Shown: positions 1-12,667 of the stretch, piece by piece
How positions within the stretch are numbered: the first letter of the stretch is position 1
Layout: each line of letters begins with the position of its first letter
Source of the DNA: Diadema setosum
Lineage: Eukaryota; Echinodermata; Echinoidea; Diadematoida; Diadematidae
Assembly (NCBI GenBank): GCA_033980235.1
Contig: CM067072.1
Coordinates: 17,611,047 to 17,675,046, forward strand
Length of the DNA: 64,000 nucleotides
Direction of reading: 5' to 3'
Position numbers and translations under genes: made by a program
Notes under the pieces: generated by a model
The model's database searches: none
Told to the model about the DNA's origin: nothing
The model's input: the letters and a program-made list of their open reading frames with translations, nothing else

Positions 1-731
1 TGTCGAAGAGGCGGAATTGTGAACATTTTTATGCGATCATAAAACGGCAGCCACCAGGGGGCGCGGAACCCACACGTCAGGCGACTGATCGCTCCTTGAA
101 GCAGGCAATTCTAGCCTCACTGACTCTTCGACTTGCTGATTGCAGAGGCAGATTAGTGACACTAATTTGAGTATCCCCTATTTAAAAGAAAAAGCCGAGG
201 CAAAATACTGTCCTTTGCCCAGAGTATGAATCGACACCATCTGTTTCTTCGTAGAGTGAAAGGGACTCGCACCTCTTCGTAATGATCATGTGATTAGTCA
301 TGTGGTTTTCACACCATTCCATGTGAGAAATCTAAACACATTTATCTTACGAATTGTAATAGAGGAGCAAGTCTATTAAACCGCTGTCTATATAACCCGT
401 GCGTTATTGATGCGACGCGACCTTGCTTTTACATGCGATGATCATGCAAGCAAATCGATATCATTTTTTGCGCCACCCTGATAGCAAACACAATATTTCC
501 CGATTTCAAGGTCTTCTAAAATATTATTCTGCAATGTGTCACTTAATCTCCTATGAAAGAAACAAGAATTATCATATTATTGATGTACAGTTAAAGTCTA
601 TTTCTCTAAAGAAGAAATTTATCTTAAAGGAATGCTGTACAGCCATTCATCTGTATTGTTTTTGGGGTTTCTTTATGTTTGTCATCCACAGGAAACTCAA
701 GATGGTACAGATATGTTGCAGTGACAAGAGC

Positions 732-732
<1 letters not shown>
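1..732. other. No gene seen
   Basis: AT-rich DNA. The long open frame starting at 423 extends into the (TG)n repeat and has no protein-like features. No repeats or sites were recognised before 733. Confidence 0.6.
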
Positions 733-780
<48 letters not shown>

Positions 781-790
781 CGTGCGTGCG

Positions 791-862
<72 letters not shown>
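733..862. repeat. (TG)n microsatellite, interrupted
   Basis: About 130 bp of TG dinucleotides, interrupted by a GCGTGCGTGCGTG block and a GGG. Open frames through it on both strands (Cys-Val or His-Thr repeats) are artefacts of the dinucleotide. Confidence 0.97.
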
Positions 863-2101
<1,239 letters not shown>

Positions 2102-2133
2102 ATATGTGCGTATTTTACAGCTTTAATGCAAAT

Positions 2134-2192
2134 GAGAAAGAAGGAGAGAGAGAGAGAGAGGGAGGGGGAGAGGAAGGGAGAGGGAGATCGAG
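2134..2192. repeat. GA-rich purine tract
   Basis: (GA)n with GGGA interruptions, almost entirely purine on the + strand. Confidence 0.85.
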
Positions 2193-2489
2193 TGTAGGTG
2201 ATAGTTCTACAGGCCCTAAAGTTCTTGAGGTAGACCTCCCATTTGCCGTATGTTTATTACCTGAGTCGAGGGACTAAGTCATAAAACAGTTATACACATA
2301 CATCAACTTATCAGATTGGCAACATGTTGAATACATTAATGCTTTGATGTGTGACTCGGACGTGTTATGGCATCGGCCTTAGCTTTGATTTAATGGGTCG
2401 TAGAAGCGAAAGGTGTGAAGGATAGTGGTCATATATCAAAATGGTCTTGAGTCGGTCACTTGTGCTCGTCTCTTCGACCTCGCTTGGAC

Positions 2490-2511
2490 CATGGACCTAC
2501 GTAGGTCCATG
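2490..2511. other. 22-bp perfect palindrome
   Basis: CATGGACCTAC is followed immediately by its exact reverse complement. It is flanked by two direct copies of CTTGGAC (2483-2489 and 2512-2518). Function unknown. Confidence 0.8.
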
Positions 2512-2650
2512 CTTGGACATAGATATCAGTGAGCTTCATCGATCTCCGAAGGGGGAGTCCGCCTTCGGTTCGAAATCAAGTCATATTAGAATTTGTAATA
2601 TCATATACCATTCATCTCTAGATATCTCCATGGCCACACCCTACACTCTA

Positions 2651-2731
2651 TGATGATGATGACGAAGATGATGATGATGATGACAATGATGATGATTATG
2701 ATGAGGAGGAGGAGGATGGTCATGATGATGT
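2651..2731. repeat. (GAT)n/(GAG)n trinucleotide repeat
   Basis: Imperfect ATG/GAT triplets with a GAGGAGGAGGAG segment. The Ile-rich open frame on the - strand is a product of the triplet repeat. Confidence 0.9.
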
Positions 2732-2739
2732 AGGCCCTA

Positions 2740-4430
2740 CAGCATTTCATAGCGTCATTTATCTGTGGAATAATAAAAAGGCCCCAGGCTCCCTCGATAT
2801 TCTTTATGTCACAAATTATTAATGCTTGAAAAAAGCCACCCAAATATAGGTATCTATTTCAGATTTGAAGGCAACATGGTTATTGCAGTGGTAACGACGT
2901 GTTTCAAATCACCGCTATATGCCCTGCAAACATCCATGCCCCCTTTCGTTCATTTTGCTTCAAAACATTTCTGAAAATTATCTTTTGCTCAGTCTCACTT
3001 TAACTGCACACGTTGCATATTGTTTTCTTAAATCATTTTTTTTTGGCCCCACTAGTGTTATGTAACGCAGGTTATTCATATCTTTAGTTATAGATTGTTT
3101 GTGGTGCTTATTATATTCATAATTTGCGTACGTTTTAGATTAATAAAGCGCTTAAATACGTGCAAATGGTTGTATATAAATGTAGATTTTTTTGACACCA
3201 CACTGGGTCTTTTTCGCTCAAAGAGTCATAACGTATAGCAAAATAAAGGAATTATAATCAAATACAGAGGTACAATGACGATGATGATATCAGGATGTTG
3301 ACGAGGATAATGATAATAAGTAATACTGATAACCGTAGAAGTAATAACATCTTATCTAGTCTTATCTAGATTACTATGATTATCATCATCACTATTGTTC
3401 TAACGATTTCCTTCCTATTTTCACATTTGTGGCCCTACACCTGCTACAAGACTAGAGTTGAATTTCATTACCACCATTCACGTTCCTCTTCGAAGTGTTT
3501 GAGCTACCTTTTTTTCAATAGCGAAGGACAAAGGTTTATAGGTACCGCTGGTCAGTGGAGAGATCAAAGCGTTTACAACACCCCCGTAAAGAGTCATTTT
3601 TTTTTAAGCACAAAAATATATAGGATTTTCACTCATGCACACGGACAATAAAGTAAATGATTATTATGTGTAGGCTATTATGTTCAATCACGCATCTTCA
3701 AAGAAATGTGAAAAGCGAACCACCGGAACAGATGTTTTCCCTTTGATAAAGCGTGCCCGGCAGAAAACCGCGCATCCAGCACAATATTGAAAGAGGGCTA
3801 ATACAAATCAAGACCATATTATTCACAAGTCAGAATCACGGAGGAAACATAAAGTAATATGGCTATCGAGCACTGTACCCATCAAAGGCCATTTTCCCAC
3901 TCGGTTCGGCTAATTTTGATAAATATCATTTGGATTAGATAATATACGAGGGTATTATTCACTGTCAAAGTACAGTCAGTGAAATGGGAATAGGAAAAAG
4001 GCACCTTGCATCCATACAAAGCCAGCGTGCACGTGCAAGATAATAATCTTGTTTTCCCGTTGTTGTAAGCAAATGCGACTCGCGTTGTGGTATTACACCT
4101 CACCATGCTACACGGATAAAAAAAAAAATACTCGCTGACAACGAATCAATACCACAAGATCCCGAGTGTTTCGGGGGGATGGCAAACGTTGCTTTGATGT
4201 TTAGAAGGCGGCTAATTAATAGCGTAGCAGGTACAATTGTATCAATAAAATTCATCAAATTCTTTGACTAATTTCTTGTGGTTTCTGAGGAAGATAGTCC
4301 CGCTATACATATCCGACAAGTAGTTTTCTATTTGGGTTGTCACAAAGAAGGCATTAAACATCGCGTAGCGCTGATATTCCGAGGACTGGATAATCCTAGA
4401 AAAGTGCAGAACTGAGGTTAGAGTAAAAGA
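2740..4430. other. No gene seen
   Basis: AT-rich, with a second short GAT-type patch at 3275-3320. The segment at 3140-3170 (TTAATAAAGCGCTTAAATAC) resembles a retroposon tail, but nothing else supports an element. Confidence 0.5.
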
Positions 4431-4435
4431 AATAG

Positions 4436-4521
4436 AGAAAGAAAAGGATTTTTATAGAAAGAGAGAGAGAGGGATAGAAGGAGAGAGAAAGAGAGGGATG
4501 GAGAGAGAGAGAGAGAGAGAG
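4436..4521. repeat. (GA)n purine tract
   Basis: GAGAGA runs with GGGAT and GGAT interruptions, a purine-rich microsatellite. Confidence 0.9.
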
Positions 4522-5460
4522 CAAATTCAAGATGTAAGAGTACAAGTGCTTTTGAATATCAAGGTAATTATTTCCGGATTTCGACGTTCCACTTGATGTT
4601 ATTAAATAACAACACAGTGATGGTAACGCCAAAAAATGAACGATGATATGAAAGCCCGTTTGGTAGCCACTTGTCTTTGAAGTGGCCGGCTAAGAAAACA
4701 AGGTAGACGAAATATCGCAATTTGTCGACGGGCTCAAGCGGGTCACAATCAAGTGGTTTTCGGACAAAGGGCGCACAAAATTGTTACAGTTTTTTGTTAG
4801 AGTGTGAATAGAAACGCTCTCATTATTACACTCATAAGGGAAGGTAAAATTCCTGTTTGCTTGAAAAGTTCTCTGAAGGCGTTTGATGAATTGCTGTCCC
4901 ACCAATTGTTGACAGCTGTGTGCACACGTAGACCGCATTTTTCCTGTTTACACCACGCTCAAGTCTAAACCAAGTATATTTTGCTCGATCCAAATTCATG
5001 TGATTATCTTTATTGACAAGATTATATTGTTGTCTCCGAATATGCAATTCGATCATTAATTGACAGGAAAAGTAGAACTCGAGTGCTTGTGATACAGGTG
5101 ATGAGTTTGAGTTATCGTAATCAATGCAATAAGAATATGTGAAATGATCGGGGTAGCACTTTTTGCAAACAGCTGGTTTAAACTGATGCTCATTGTTATC
5201 AGGGCTCCCTGTTGTTATATAATTATGTAGGTGCGGGTACATCCGTATATGGGTGTGGGTATGATTCGGTTCTCATCCCTGTCGTTCGATTCTCCGTATG
5301 ACGTCACAACACAGTCGAGAGAGAATCTTCACAAGCCTTTTCAGATTTCTCGACATGATGTTAGATAATATTTTCATCTGGCATTTGAGCATTTGGACAA
5401 TAGACCGTATGACGGAAGTTGGAGAAAGAGAAAGAGATTTTTAGAACAGGTTGAGATGGG
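4522..5460. other. No gene seen
   Basis: The minus-strand open frame at 4832-5242 (136 codons) has no recognisable domain, no splice-site context and ordinary base composition. I do not consider it a gene. Confidence 0.5.
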
Positions 5461-5461
5461 T

Positions 5462-5535
5462 GGCTTCTCTGTGAGGCAGCGGTAAAAATCTCTGGCTTCA
5501 TAGCGAAACATTGGGGTTCGATTCATTAATTTTAA
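5462..5535 (+). repeat. tRNA-like segment, possible tRNA-derived SINE head
   Basis: An A-box-like TGAGGCAGCGG (5472-5482) and a B-box-like GGTTCGATTC (5515-5524) are spaced 43 bp apart, as in a tRNA without an extra arm. The T stem does not pair properly, so this is not a functional tRNA. A degenerate tRNA-derived SINE is the best reading. Confidence 0.4.
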
Positions 5536-7300
5536 ATATGTGATTCGACCTGTCCCTGTTTGTTTTCCATCACTTTCTACGATATGCAAGAACTGAGAGG
5601 ACACACACACGCACAATAATGTACATTACTTTCCCAACAAAAACGACAAAGTTTTCTTCGTATATTATTCTATATGATGTCATGATGTAGATTTCATAAC
5701 TTTGTGTTTCCGTTTTTTTTTTAATATCTTGAATGAGTTCGTCATTTTGTTTTCCTGATCGAAAAGCAGGACACTCTACGAAGGCACCTGCCGTAGCAAG
5801 TGAAGCAAATCAGATAATTGGTTTACCAACAGAAAATAACGAAGTAGTGATGGCAATGTTAAGAGTGCGGGGAGGGGGGGGGGGGTTCTCGAAGAAAGTC
5901 AATTCCTTAGATGAAATTAGTGCGAAATAGCGTTATGATAGCTTATTTTTTATCGCTGAGCAGTCGGAAGACAAACTCATAAGACGAAAGCCTAGGCGGT
6001 AACCTTGACGCGCGTTTCTAATCAACTGGAAAAGACCACAGAGTCAAGGCGATGGAAACACATTTTTTTTTTTCTTTTTTCTCTCACATCTCAGGGAGGG
6101 GATGAAAAGACGAGAAATGAGGGCAGAATGACGTCACATCCACATGACTGTATGACCCACAAAACTAGTCTTTGTGTGAAAAAGATAAACTTCATTTCCA
6201 GCCCGGTACGCCTATCAGAATTCTTCTTACTATACACCTCACATAGGGCCACGTCGCAGGATACTTGCCTAGAAGCGAAATGATGTAGGAGCCTTCCATG
6301 TACCCCTGAACTTCGCATACAGAGCTATAGTCTCAATAATTTTCTCTTATTTAAAAACTTGAAGTTAACACCCCATTAACTTGCTATGCTTGGTTATTTT
6401 TTTCTTGAAAAACATAAAGACACTGGATAAAAAAACAACAACAACAACACAAAACTGGTAGGGACTGAAATATTCACGTTACGATTTATGCAGACTACAT
6501 TAAAGTTGTTGTCCATTATGAATCAGAAGTATAATCGATACTTTGATAGTCATTATAATCGTTAGCCTTCGTGTATCTCCGTAAGATCGGATAATCATTA
6601 CAGAAAAAAAGAAAAGACACGAAAAGAAATCACAAATGGTACCCATTTGTCAACGTTTTGATAATATGAAAAATGGTAATATTCTTGAAGTGTACATCAA
6701 AATCTGTCTGAGTCGGAAGCCCAAAGCAATTTGTCTTGTATTCTTTTATGGATACACTGGATGTGCGCCTGGATGAAATGGGGGAAAACTGCTAGCTGGA
6801 ATAAACTAGGGAAGTGTCATGCCTTGGAAAAGACTCTTCACATGATTGTGGAATGGAACTTTTGTGTCTCCTTGACTGCACATACAAATAGGCCTTCCAA
6901 TTAGGCGAACGCTGTGTATGCGGCGAGGCAGGGGGCCCGGCTGTGTCGCAATGGCGTGATTAGTTGGCTGTGGCGGCTTGGCCAAGAAATGTTTGTTTGG
7001 GATTGCCGCCTATGCTACATTTCCCCCCTTGGCATCTGACCGAGAATGCAAATGAAAGAGACGAAAGCGAATGATAGAATGGAAGGGGAAGGTGTGAATT
7101 GGGCCTTGCAAATCTCAGACTCATGTGTTTATCAAATTGAATGAATGCCTGGAAAAAAGGGGCAGAAATCAATCGGTGTTAATGATGAAAAGAAATTGTT
7201 CTGAGAAACAGTTTGCCGCGTGTGGCGTTCTATAATCTCTAAGTGGAGGTGAAGCGATCGTCAGGCTTGGATGCCGACTTTCGAGACGAAGAATTAGGGC
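5536..7300. other. No gene seen; one G12 run and a GC-richer patch
   Basis: A G12 run occupies 5874-5885. The patch 6890-7030 is GC-richer (GGCGAGGCAGGGGGCCCGG and similar) and repeat-free. No exon was recognised. Confidence 0.5.
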
Positions 7301-7306
7301 GCCACC

Positions 7307-7402
7307 GGAAATGAAAAGAAGGAAAAGGAGAACAAGAAAAAGAAGAACAAGAACAAGAACAAGAAGAACAAGAAGAACAAGAAGAACAAGAAGAACAAGA
7401 AG
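7307..7402. repeat. (AAGAAC)/(AAGAACAAG) purine-rich tandem repeat
   Basis: About 95 bp of AAGAACAAG-type units on the + strand. The Phe/Leu-rich minus-strand frame is a repeat artefact. Confidence 0.9.
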
Positions 7403-8400
7403 GAGACGTTACCAGGCGACGGGGATGAGAATCTATAGGAAATGAATTTAATTATGATTGAAGACTGGAAAATGATGAAATAATTGAATATAGCTAGAAG
7501 GTGCAACTTGCTCAGTGTCACTAATGACTGCCTTGATGCAGAGTTGATATGATGAGGGGAATATATCAAACCCAATACATCAGTTCTCTGCGTCATTTTT
7601 AGGTTGTAAAGTTTTCATCAAAGATGTAGACAGGATGTTAAGAAAGAGTCCGAGTAGCACTGTATATAGATCTGGACAGTCAGTCCTGATGAAGTTGAAA
7701 ATGGACAATTCTTCAGTGATATTCCTGGACGGTGAATAATACTGCTCCAGACCAACATGGCTGAACACCTCTAGCACCACCCCAGTCTCTCTGCCTCTGT
7801 CTCTCCGTCTCCCTCCCTCTCTCTCTCTCTCTCTCTCTTTCCTTTGTGTGACACTGTTTCTATACACAAAGAGAAGTGAAAGGTGAGCATTAAGGATAAC
7901 GTTTTTTTTTTATTAGTACAATTAAAGGCACATTCGAATGGCAGGAAGGAACCTTAGCGGCATTGTCAACTTTTCATGATCCATAACTGAATTATTTCTG
8001 ACTGCACCAGTCTTTTGACTAAGAACTCGTAACTAATTGCTATTGCATAAAGTTTTTATATAGTAAAAATTATCAAATAAAGCAACCATTTTATATGATA
8101 CAGTGATAAACTGTTGCTATACCGATGTCTTTTGCATATCATGTAATTAAGACATCAGTTATGGTTTAATAGTGTTTCTTACTAAAATCAAAATGTCTAC
8201 CTCAGACATTAGAGCGTATTCATTTTTCTTTATTGCATTTTGACTGCACTCTGATTTAAACAGATGATTACTCTAACATGATAAACTGATACATAATGAA
8301 ATATTTTTTTTTCTCGTGAAGCAACATTGATGTGGTGCAGTGATGAACGCATTTCCTTCTACATGTACATCCATGTTTATATCGATGCTCTTTGTACATT
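7403..8400. other. No gene seen
   Basis: Contains a short (TC)n tract (7801-7842). A TTAAAGG start-like motif at 7923 has no partner end that I could find. Confidence 0.5.
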
Positions 8401-8404
8401 TTGA

Positions 8405-8466
8405 AGCTATAGCAATGTACATGAAATGGAAATGATGGAGCTATAGCAATGTACATGAAATGGAAT
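8405..8466. repeat. 34-bp tandem duplication
   Basis: AGCTATAGCAATGTACATGA and the following GGAA occur at 8405 and again at 8439, a period of 34 bp with nearly two copies. Confidence 0.85.
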
Positions 8467-8577
8467 TGTTTGCTGTTAAAGTCCAAATGTTTGACTAATG
8501 CATTTAACGCGTGTATTTATTTCATACCACCGCATTGTTACTGCTAGGAACAAGCTTAGTTTTAAAACAGATGGCCA

Positions 8578-8580
<3 letters not shown>

Positions 8581-8627
<47 letters not shown>
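8581..8627. repeat. Poly(A) run of 47
   Basis: Forty-seven consecutive A residues. The upstream sequence shows no retrogene or SINE features, so its origin (retroposed tail or simple expansion) is open. Confidence 0.95.
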
Positions 8628-8628
<1 letters not shown>

Positions 8629-9599
8629 ATAAATAAAATTTCAGCCCACTCACTGTACTGCTTTTCTTCCGGAGACAAGCATCATATATTGTAAGATTAT
8701 GTAATGTGCGTGCTACTTTATTCATGTATTTTACAATTTGCTTCATCTGTTGGTACAACGGCGAACAATGATTTCGAGGTCGACGCACGAACTACAGTTT
8801 GTATTGTTGCAATTTCTGAGTTCACTGCTCGCATCCAACAAAGTGTTACGTTTCTGTTGATACAGAAACCAACAATGTAACTGAAGTCGATGTATCACTT
8901 GTTTAATTGCTTGTTAGCAAGAATGTTTTTACTGTATAGCCGTCCTACGCTGTTACGTCATTGTGTGATTACCTTGTCATTGCTTTTGTTATGAATGATT
9001 GTTAGTTAAAATAGTTGTTAAGGACTTCAAATTTAAATACCGTACCCTCCCATTTTCAGTGACCACAGCAGCTATCAATCTGCTGTATCACAACCAGTTC
9101 TGCCCAGTTCTTCTCTTCTTTCATGCTTTGTCTTCACAGCTTAATGTCTTATCTACCCGTATCCTACCCTATATAGCTCTCAGATTCTCATCTTCCCTCC
9201 GGTATCTGCCTCCATATCCTCCCTTTCTTCTCTACCCGCATTATATACACGGCTATACCGAAACCAGATTTCTCTTGTCCACCCCCCCCCCCCTTTTCTG
9301 GAGTCTGTCTTTATTTCTTTATCTTTTATTTCACCCGATTCCATCTCGACTCATTCTATAATGTCAGACAAGAATATTGTAAAAATGACAAATTCCTTTC
9401 AGAAAGGAGGTTGTATTGACATAATGATACTGTTTATTTTTCATTATGTGTAAGTCACACTACTTGCTAGGTCACCCCTAAAGTGTAGCATATTATTTGA
9501 ATTTGTGTTTTTGTGTGTCTATGCTCTGCAGTCCTGTAGATCATGTCAATAATTTCATTTCAAGCGCTCCTCTATAGTTTGTTACAGCACAACACGCAC
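8628..9599. other. No gene seen upstream of the retrotransposon
   Basis: The 120-codon frame at 8999-9361 lacks an ATG start at its first codon and any gag, zinc-knuckle or esterase feature expected of a LINE ORF1. A C12 run lies at 9282-9293. Part of this stretch may belong to the retrotransposon 5' UTR. Confidence 0.45.
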
Positions 9600-9602
9600 C
9601 GA

Positions 9603-9640
9603 TGCACCTCATCGTATACACCCCGTGTATACGATGTGCA
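9603..9640. other. Stable hairpin in the retrotransposon leader
   Basis: A perfect 11-bp stem (CATCGTATACA at 9610-9620, its complement at 9626-9636) closes a CCCCG loop. A further TGCAC/GTGCA pairing lies outside a 2-nt bulge. It is about 60 bp upstream of the ORF2 start codon. Confidence 0.7.
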
Positions 9641-9696
9641 CTACACTTCCCGTTGCACCATGATATGCTGCGATCACGTAATGTTACTCATTGTAA

Positions 9697-11079
9697 ATGG
9701 ATTCTGATTTTGGAATAGATGACCAACAGCTAGTCAACCACACAAGTCAGTATTTCACTATTAATGAATTTAACAGTCAATTTTTTGTCAATAAGGCAAA
9801 TCAGATTTGTGCTAATTTTAGTTTAATTCATTTTAATTCAAGGAGTTTGAATAGAAACTTTGAATCGTTTGAATTATTTCTAAATTCTCTCAATGATTTT
9901 CCATTTTCCGTTATAGGAATTACCGAAACATGGTTGCACTCCAATTCCCCGGACCTGTTTGGCATTGACAATTACAATTTTATTCGTAATGACAGAAAGC
10001 ATGGCATAGGAGGTGGGGTTGCCATGTATGTTAATAATCAAATTAAATTCAGAATTCGAACTGATTTGCATATTCAAGGAGCAGAAAGCTTATTTATTGA
10101 AATTTTAAATGACAATGAAAAAAATATTATAGTTGGTACCATCTACCGTCCTCCGCAAAATGATATTCAATCTTTTTTTGACAATTTCGATCAATGTGCT
10201 AATGAAATTCTTGGAGAGAGAAAATCAATTTTTTTGATGGGAGATTACAATATAGATTTATTACAACCCACCCATTTTCATGACATATTACTTTCCAACT
10301 CACTGCATCCCCACATCAATAAACCCACCAGAATAAACAATAACACCCATAGTAAAACATTAATAGATAATATACTGTCTAATGTCATTACTGAAACCTG
10401 TACGAACGGCATTCTTTATTCAGACATATCTGATCATCTACCGATTTTTATGATTAAAGACAAATCTGTAACAACCCCAATACGCCGCCAACCCAAACAA
10501 TACTTGAAAATGTATAGAAATGAAACACCACAAAGTATTGATTCATTGAATCAAGATTTATTTGAAGAACAATGGGATGACGTCTTTGAACTCCAAGACG
10601 TTGATTCTTCTTATGAAATTTTTTTACAAAAATTATTAGATTATTATGACAAACATATTCCTTTAACTACAAAGAGAAATGGAAGGAAAAGAGCCCGGCA
10701 ACCCTGGATTACTCAAGGTCTTATACATTCCATTCTTACTCGAAACCGTCTTTATAAGATATCTCTGAGAAAACCCACTCCTGAAAATGTGAAAAGGTAT
10801 AAAACATATAGAAATAAATTAACTACATTAATTCGAGCTTCACGTAAATCATATATTTCAAATAAACTCGAATCTAACAAGGATGATAAAAGTGCTCTTT
10901 GGCGGACTGTTAATGAAATACTTAAGAAGAAACCTATGGAATGTCCTGATAGTATTACTCATAATGATAATGTTATCACTAATCCTGACCAAATTGCAAA
11001 TATTTTTAATAATTTTTTTGTTAATGTTGGTCCTTCTTTAGCAGCATCTATTCCCATAAATGATATAAAAAAATTATAA
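9697..11079 (+). CDS. Non-LTR retrotransposon endonuclease (APE-type) and linker, N-terminal part of ORF2
   Basis: The 460-codon frame encodes the endonuclease that nicks target DNA to prime reverse transcription. Visible motifs are FNSRSL (46-51), ITETW (75-79), a GGGVAMYV block (105-112), IYRPP (149-153), GDYNIDL (182-188), TLIDNI (221-226) and SDHLPI (245-250). These are the metal- and DNA-binding and catalytic signatures of the exonuclease-endonuclease-phosphatase fold. The ATG at 9697 precedes the endonuclease by about 40 residues and is the first available start. A linker rich in Arg and Lys (about 330-410) and the IFNNFFVNVG segment lead toward the RT. The frame closes at TAA 11077, directly after the A7 run. 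That run is the break separating it from the RT frame, which lies at +1. Confidence 0.9.
   Translation: MDSDFGIDDQQLVNHTSQYFTINEFNSQFFVNKANQICANFSLIHFNSRSLNRNFESFELFLNSLNDFPFSVIGITETWLHSNSPDLFGIDNYNFIRNDRKHGIGGGVAMYVNNQIKFRIRTDLHIQGAESLFIEILNDNEKNIIVGTIYRPPQNDIQSFFDNFDQCANEILGERKSIFLMGDYNIDLLQPTHFHDILLSNSLHPHINKPTRINNNTHSKTLIDNILSNVITETCTNGILYSDISDHLPIFMIKDKSVTTPIRRQPKQYLKMYRNETPQSIDSLNQDLFEEQWDDVFELQDVDSSYEIFLQKLLDYYDKHIPLTTKRNGRKRARQPWITQGLIHSILTRNRLYKISLRKPTPENVKRYKTYRNKLTTLIRASRKSYISNKLESNKDDKSALWRTVNEILKKKPMECPDSITHNDNVITNPDQIANIFNNFFVNVGPSLAASIPINDIKKL
11067..11073 (+). other. A7 run carrying the reading-frame break between endonuclease and RT
   Basis: Seven consecutive A residues lie where the endonuclease frame ends four bases later and the RT frame opens at +1. 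A single-base length change in this homopolymer accounts for the break. It may be an inactivating mutation or a sequencing or assembly error in a homopolymer. Confidence 0.75.
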
Positions 11080-12667
11080 AGAATATTTATCTGAAAATAA
11101 TCAAAATTCTTTGTTTTTTACTCCAATTAATGAATCTGAAATTATTGATATTGTTCGACTTTTGAAATGTAGTAAATCCTGTGGGCCCGATAATTTGAGG
11201 GTGAATTTATTGAAAAAGATAATTTACCGCCTAGCAGCCCCTCTCACCCATATATTCAATCTATCCCTACTTAATGGCAAGTTTCCAGACTCTTTTAAAA
11301 TCGCCAAAGTTATCCCCATCTATAAAAGAGAAAATCCATTAATGGTGAAAAATTATAGACCCATCTCATTGTTGCCTGTTCTATCGAAAATCTTAGAAAA
11401 AGTAGTTTACAAGCGTCTTTACTCGTTTATGATTGGAAATGATATATTGAATACGAATCAGTTTGGTTTTAGGAAAGGATTTTCTACCGATTATGCTATG
11501 ATCAAATCTGTCGATAATATTATTGATGCGCTTAGTAAAAAAGAACATATAATTGGAGTTTTTATGGATCTTAGTAAGGCATTTGACACTATTGATCATG
11601 ACATTTTACTTGGAAAATTACAGAATTATGGCGTGAGAGGGATTACTTTGTCATGGTTCAGAAGTTATCTAAGTCATCGCAAACAATATGTTGCATTTAA
11701 ATCTTGTCACTCATTATATTCTAACGTGTCATGTGGTGTCCCTCAGGGATCTATCCTCGGTCCCCTACTTTTTTTGATTTACATTAATGACATCACCAAT
11801 TGCTCCCCTCGTTTGAACTTCATCTTATTTGCAGACGACACTAACGTTTTTTATTCTCATAAGGATATTGCAACACTGATTGATACACTTAATATGGAAT
11901 TAGGTAATATTTCGAAATGGTTTAGAAGTAACAAGCTTTCATTGAATATTGATAAGACATGTTTTATATATTTTCATACTCTTCAATCCCAACCCACCCT
12001 TCCCAAAAGTATTTATATTGATGGTATAAACATTGCTGAGAAACACTCAACCAAGTTTCTAGGAGTGACCCTAGATAGCAATTTAACTTGGAATACTCAT
12101 GCGCAGAATATTACTACAGCAATATCTAAAACAACTGGTGTTTTAAGGAGAATAAAGTATTTGATTAATGATCAAACTTTAATAATGTTATATAACACTT
12201 TATTTTTACCATATGTAATGTATTGCAATATTGTATGGGGCAACTGTAGCAAAAGTAAATTGAATACAATTTTTATTCTTCAGAAAAAGGCTCTTCGTAT
12301 ATGCACACACTCAAATTTTTTGGCTCACACCGATCCTATATTTCATCGCCTAAAAACTTTAAAAGCCCATGACATACATATATATCTAACTGCTATATTC
12401 ATGTATAAACACACTCGAAATTTATTACCATTTTTTCATAATGCCTTAGTAACCAATGACCATATTCATTCATACCCAACCCGTCGTTCCCATGATTTTC
12501 ATTTAAGTAATCCAAAGCTTTTACTTGCTCAAAAATCGATTAGACATCACGGTCCGGATACATGGAACACTCTTCCTGAGGAGTTGAAACAGTGTGCCTC
12601 CTTGTTTTCATTTAAAGCAAACTTAAAGAAGCACATTTTATTACAGTATACTTCAAATACAAATTAA
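11072..12667 (+). CDS. Non-LTR retrotransposon reverse transcriptase, C-terminal part of ORF2 (frameshifted)
   Basis: The frame is open from 11072 to TAA at 12667, with no stop codons, and lies at +1 relative to the endonuclease half. Counting from codon 11111, RT motifs are NYRPISLLP (81-89), NQFGFRKG (116-123), catalytic motif A FMDLSKAFDT (151-160), motif B GVPQGSILGPLLF (209-221) and motif C FADD (240-243). The C-terminal region (FLGVTLDSNLTW, then YPTRRS and WNTLPEEL) is characteristic of CR1/Jockey-like RTs in marine invertebrates. The enzyme would copy element RNA at the nicked target. There is no independent good ATG at its start, so it is translated only if fused to the endonuclease. 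The clade assignment is from memory of motifs; a phylogeny would settle it. Confidence 0.9.
   Translation, partial: NYKEYLSENNQNSLFFTPINESEIIDIVRLLKCSKSCGPDNLRVNLLKKIIYRLAAPLTHIFNLSLLNGKFPDSFKIAKVIPIYKRENPLMVKNYRPISLLPVLSKILEKVVYKRLYSFMIGNDILNTNQFGFRKGFSTDYAMIKSVDNIIDALSKKEHIIGVFMDLSKAFDTIDHDILLGKLQNYGVRGITLSWFRSYLSHRKQYVAFKSCHSLYSNVSCGVPQGSILGPLLFLIYINDITNCSPRLNFILFADDTNVFYSHKDIATLIDTLNMELGNISKWFRSNKLSLNIDKTCFIYFHTLQSQPTLPKSIYIDGINIAEKHSTKFLGVTLDSNLTWNTHAQNITTAISKTTGVLRRIKYLINDQTLIMLYNTLFLPYVMYCNIVWGNCSKSKLNTIFILQKKALRICTHSNFLAHTDPIFHRLKTLKAHDIHIYLTAIFMYKHTRNLLPFFHNALVTNDHIHSYPTRRSHDFHLSNPKLLLAQKSIRHHGPDTWNTLPEELKQCASLFSFKANLKKHILLQYTSNTN

Noticed and set aside
2568..2578. B-box GGTTCGAAATC suggesting a tRNA or SINE
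   Set aside because: No A-box or tRNA fold at the expected distance.
8999..9361. Possible gag-like ORF1 of the retrotransposon
   Set aside because: No zinc knuckle, coiled coil, RRM or esterase signature, and it is far from and out of context with ORF2.
11067..11076. Programmed -1 ribosomal frameshift at A AAA AAA between endonuclease and RT
   Set aside because: The heptamer is correctly phased for -1 slippage, but the RT frame lies at +1, so -1 slippage would not reach it. A one-base length change is simpler.
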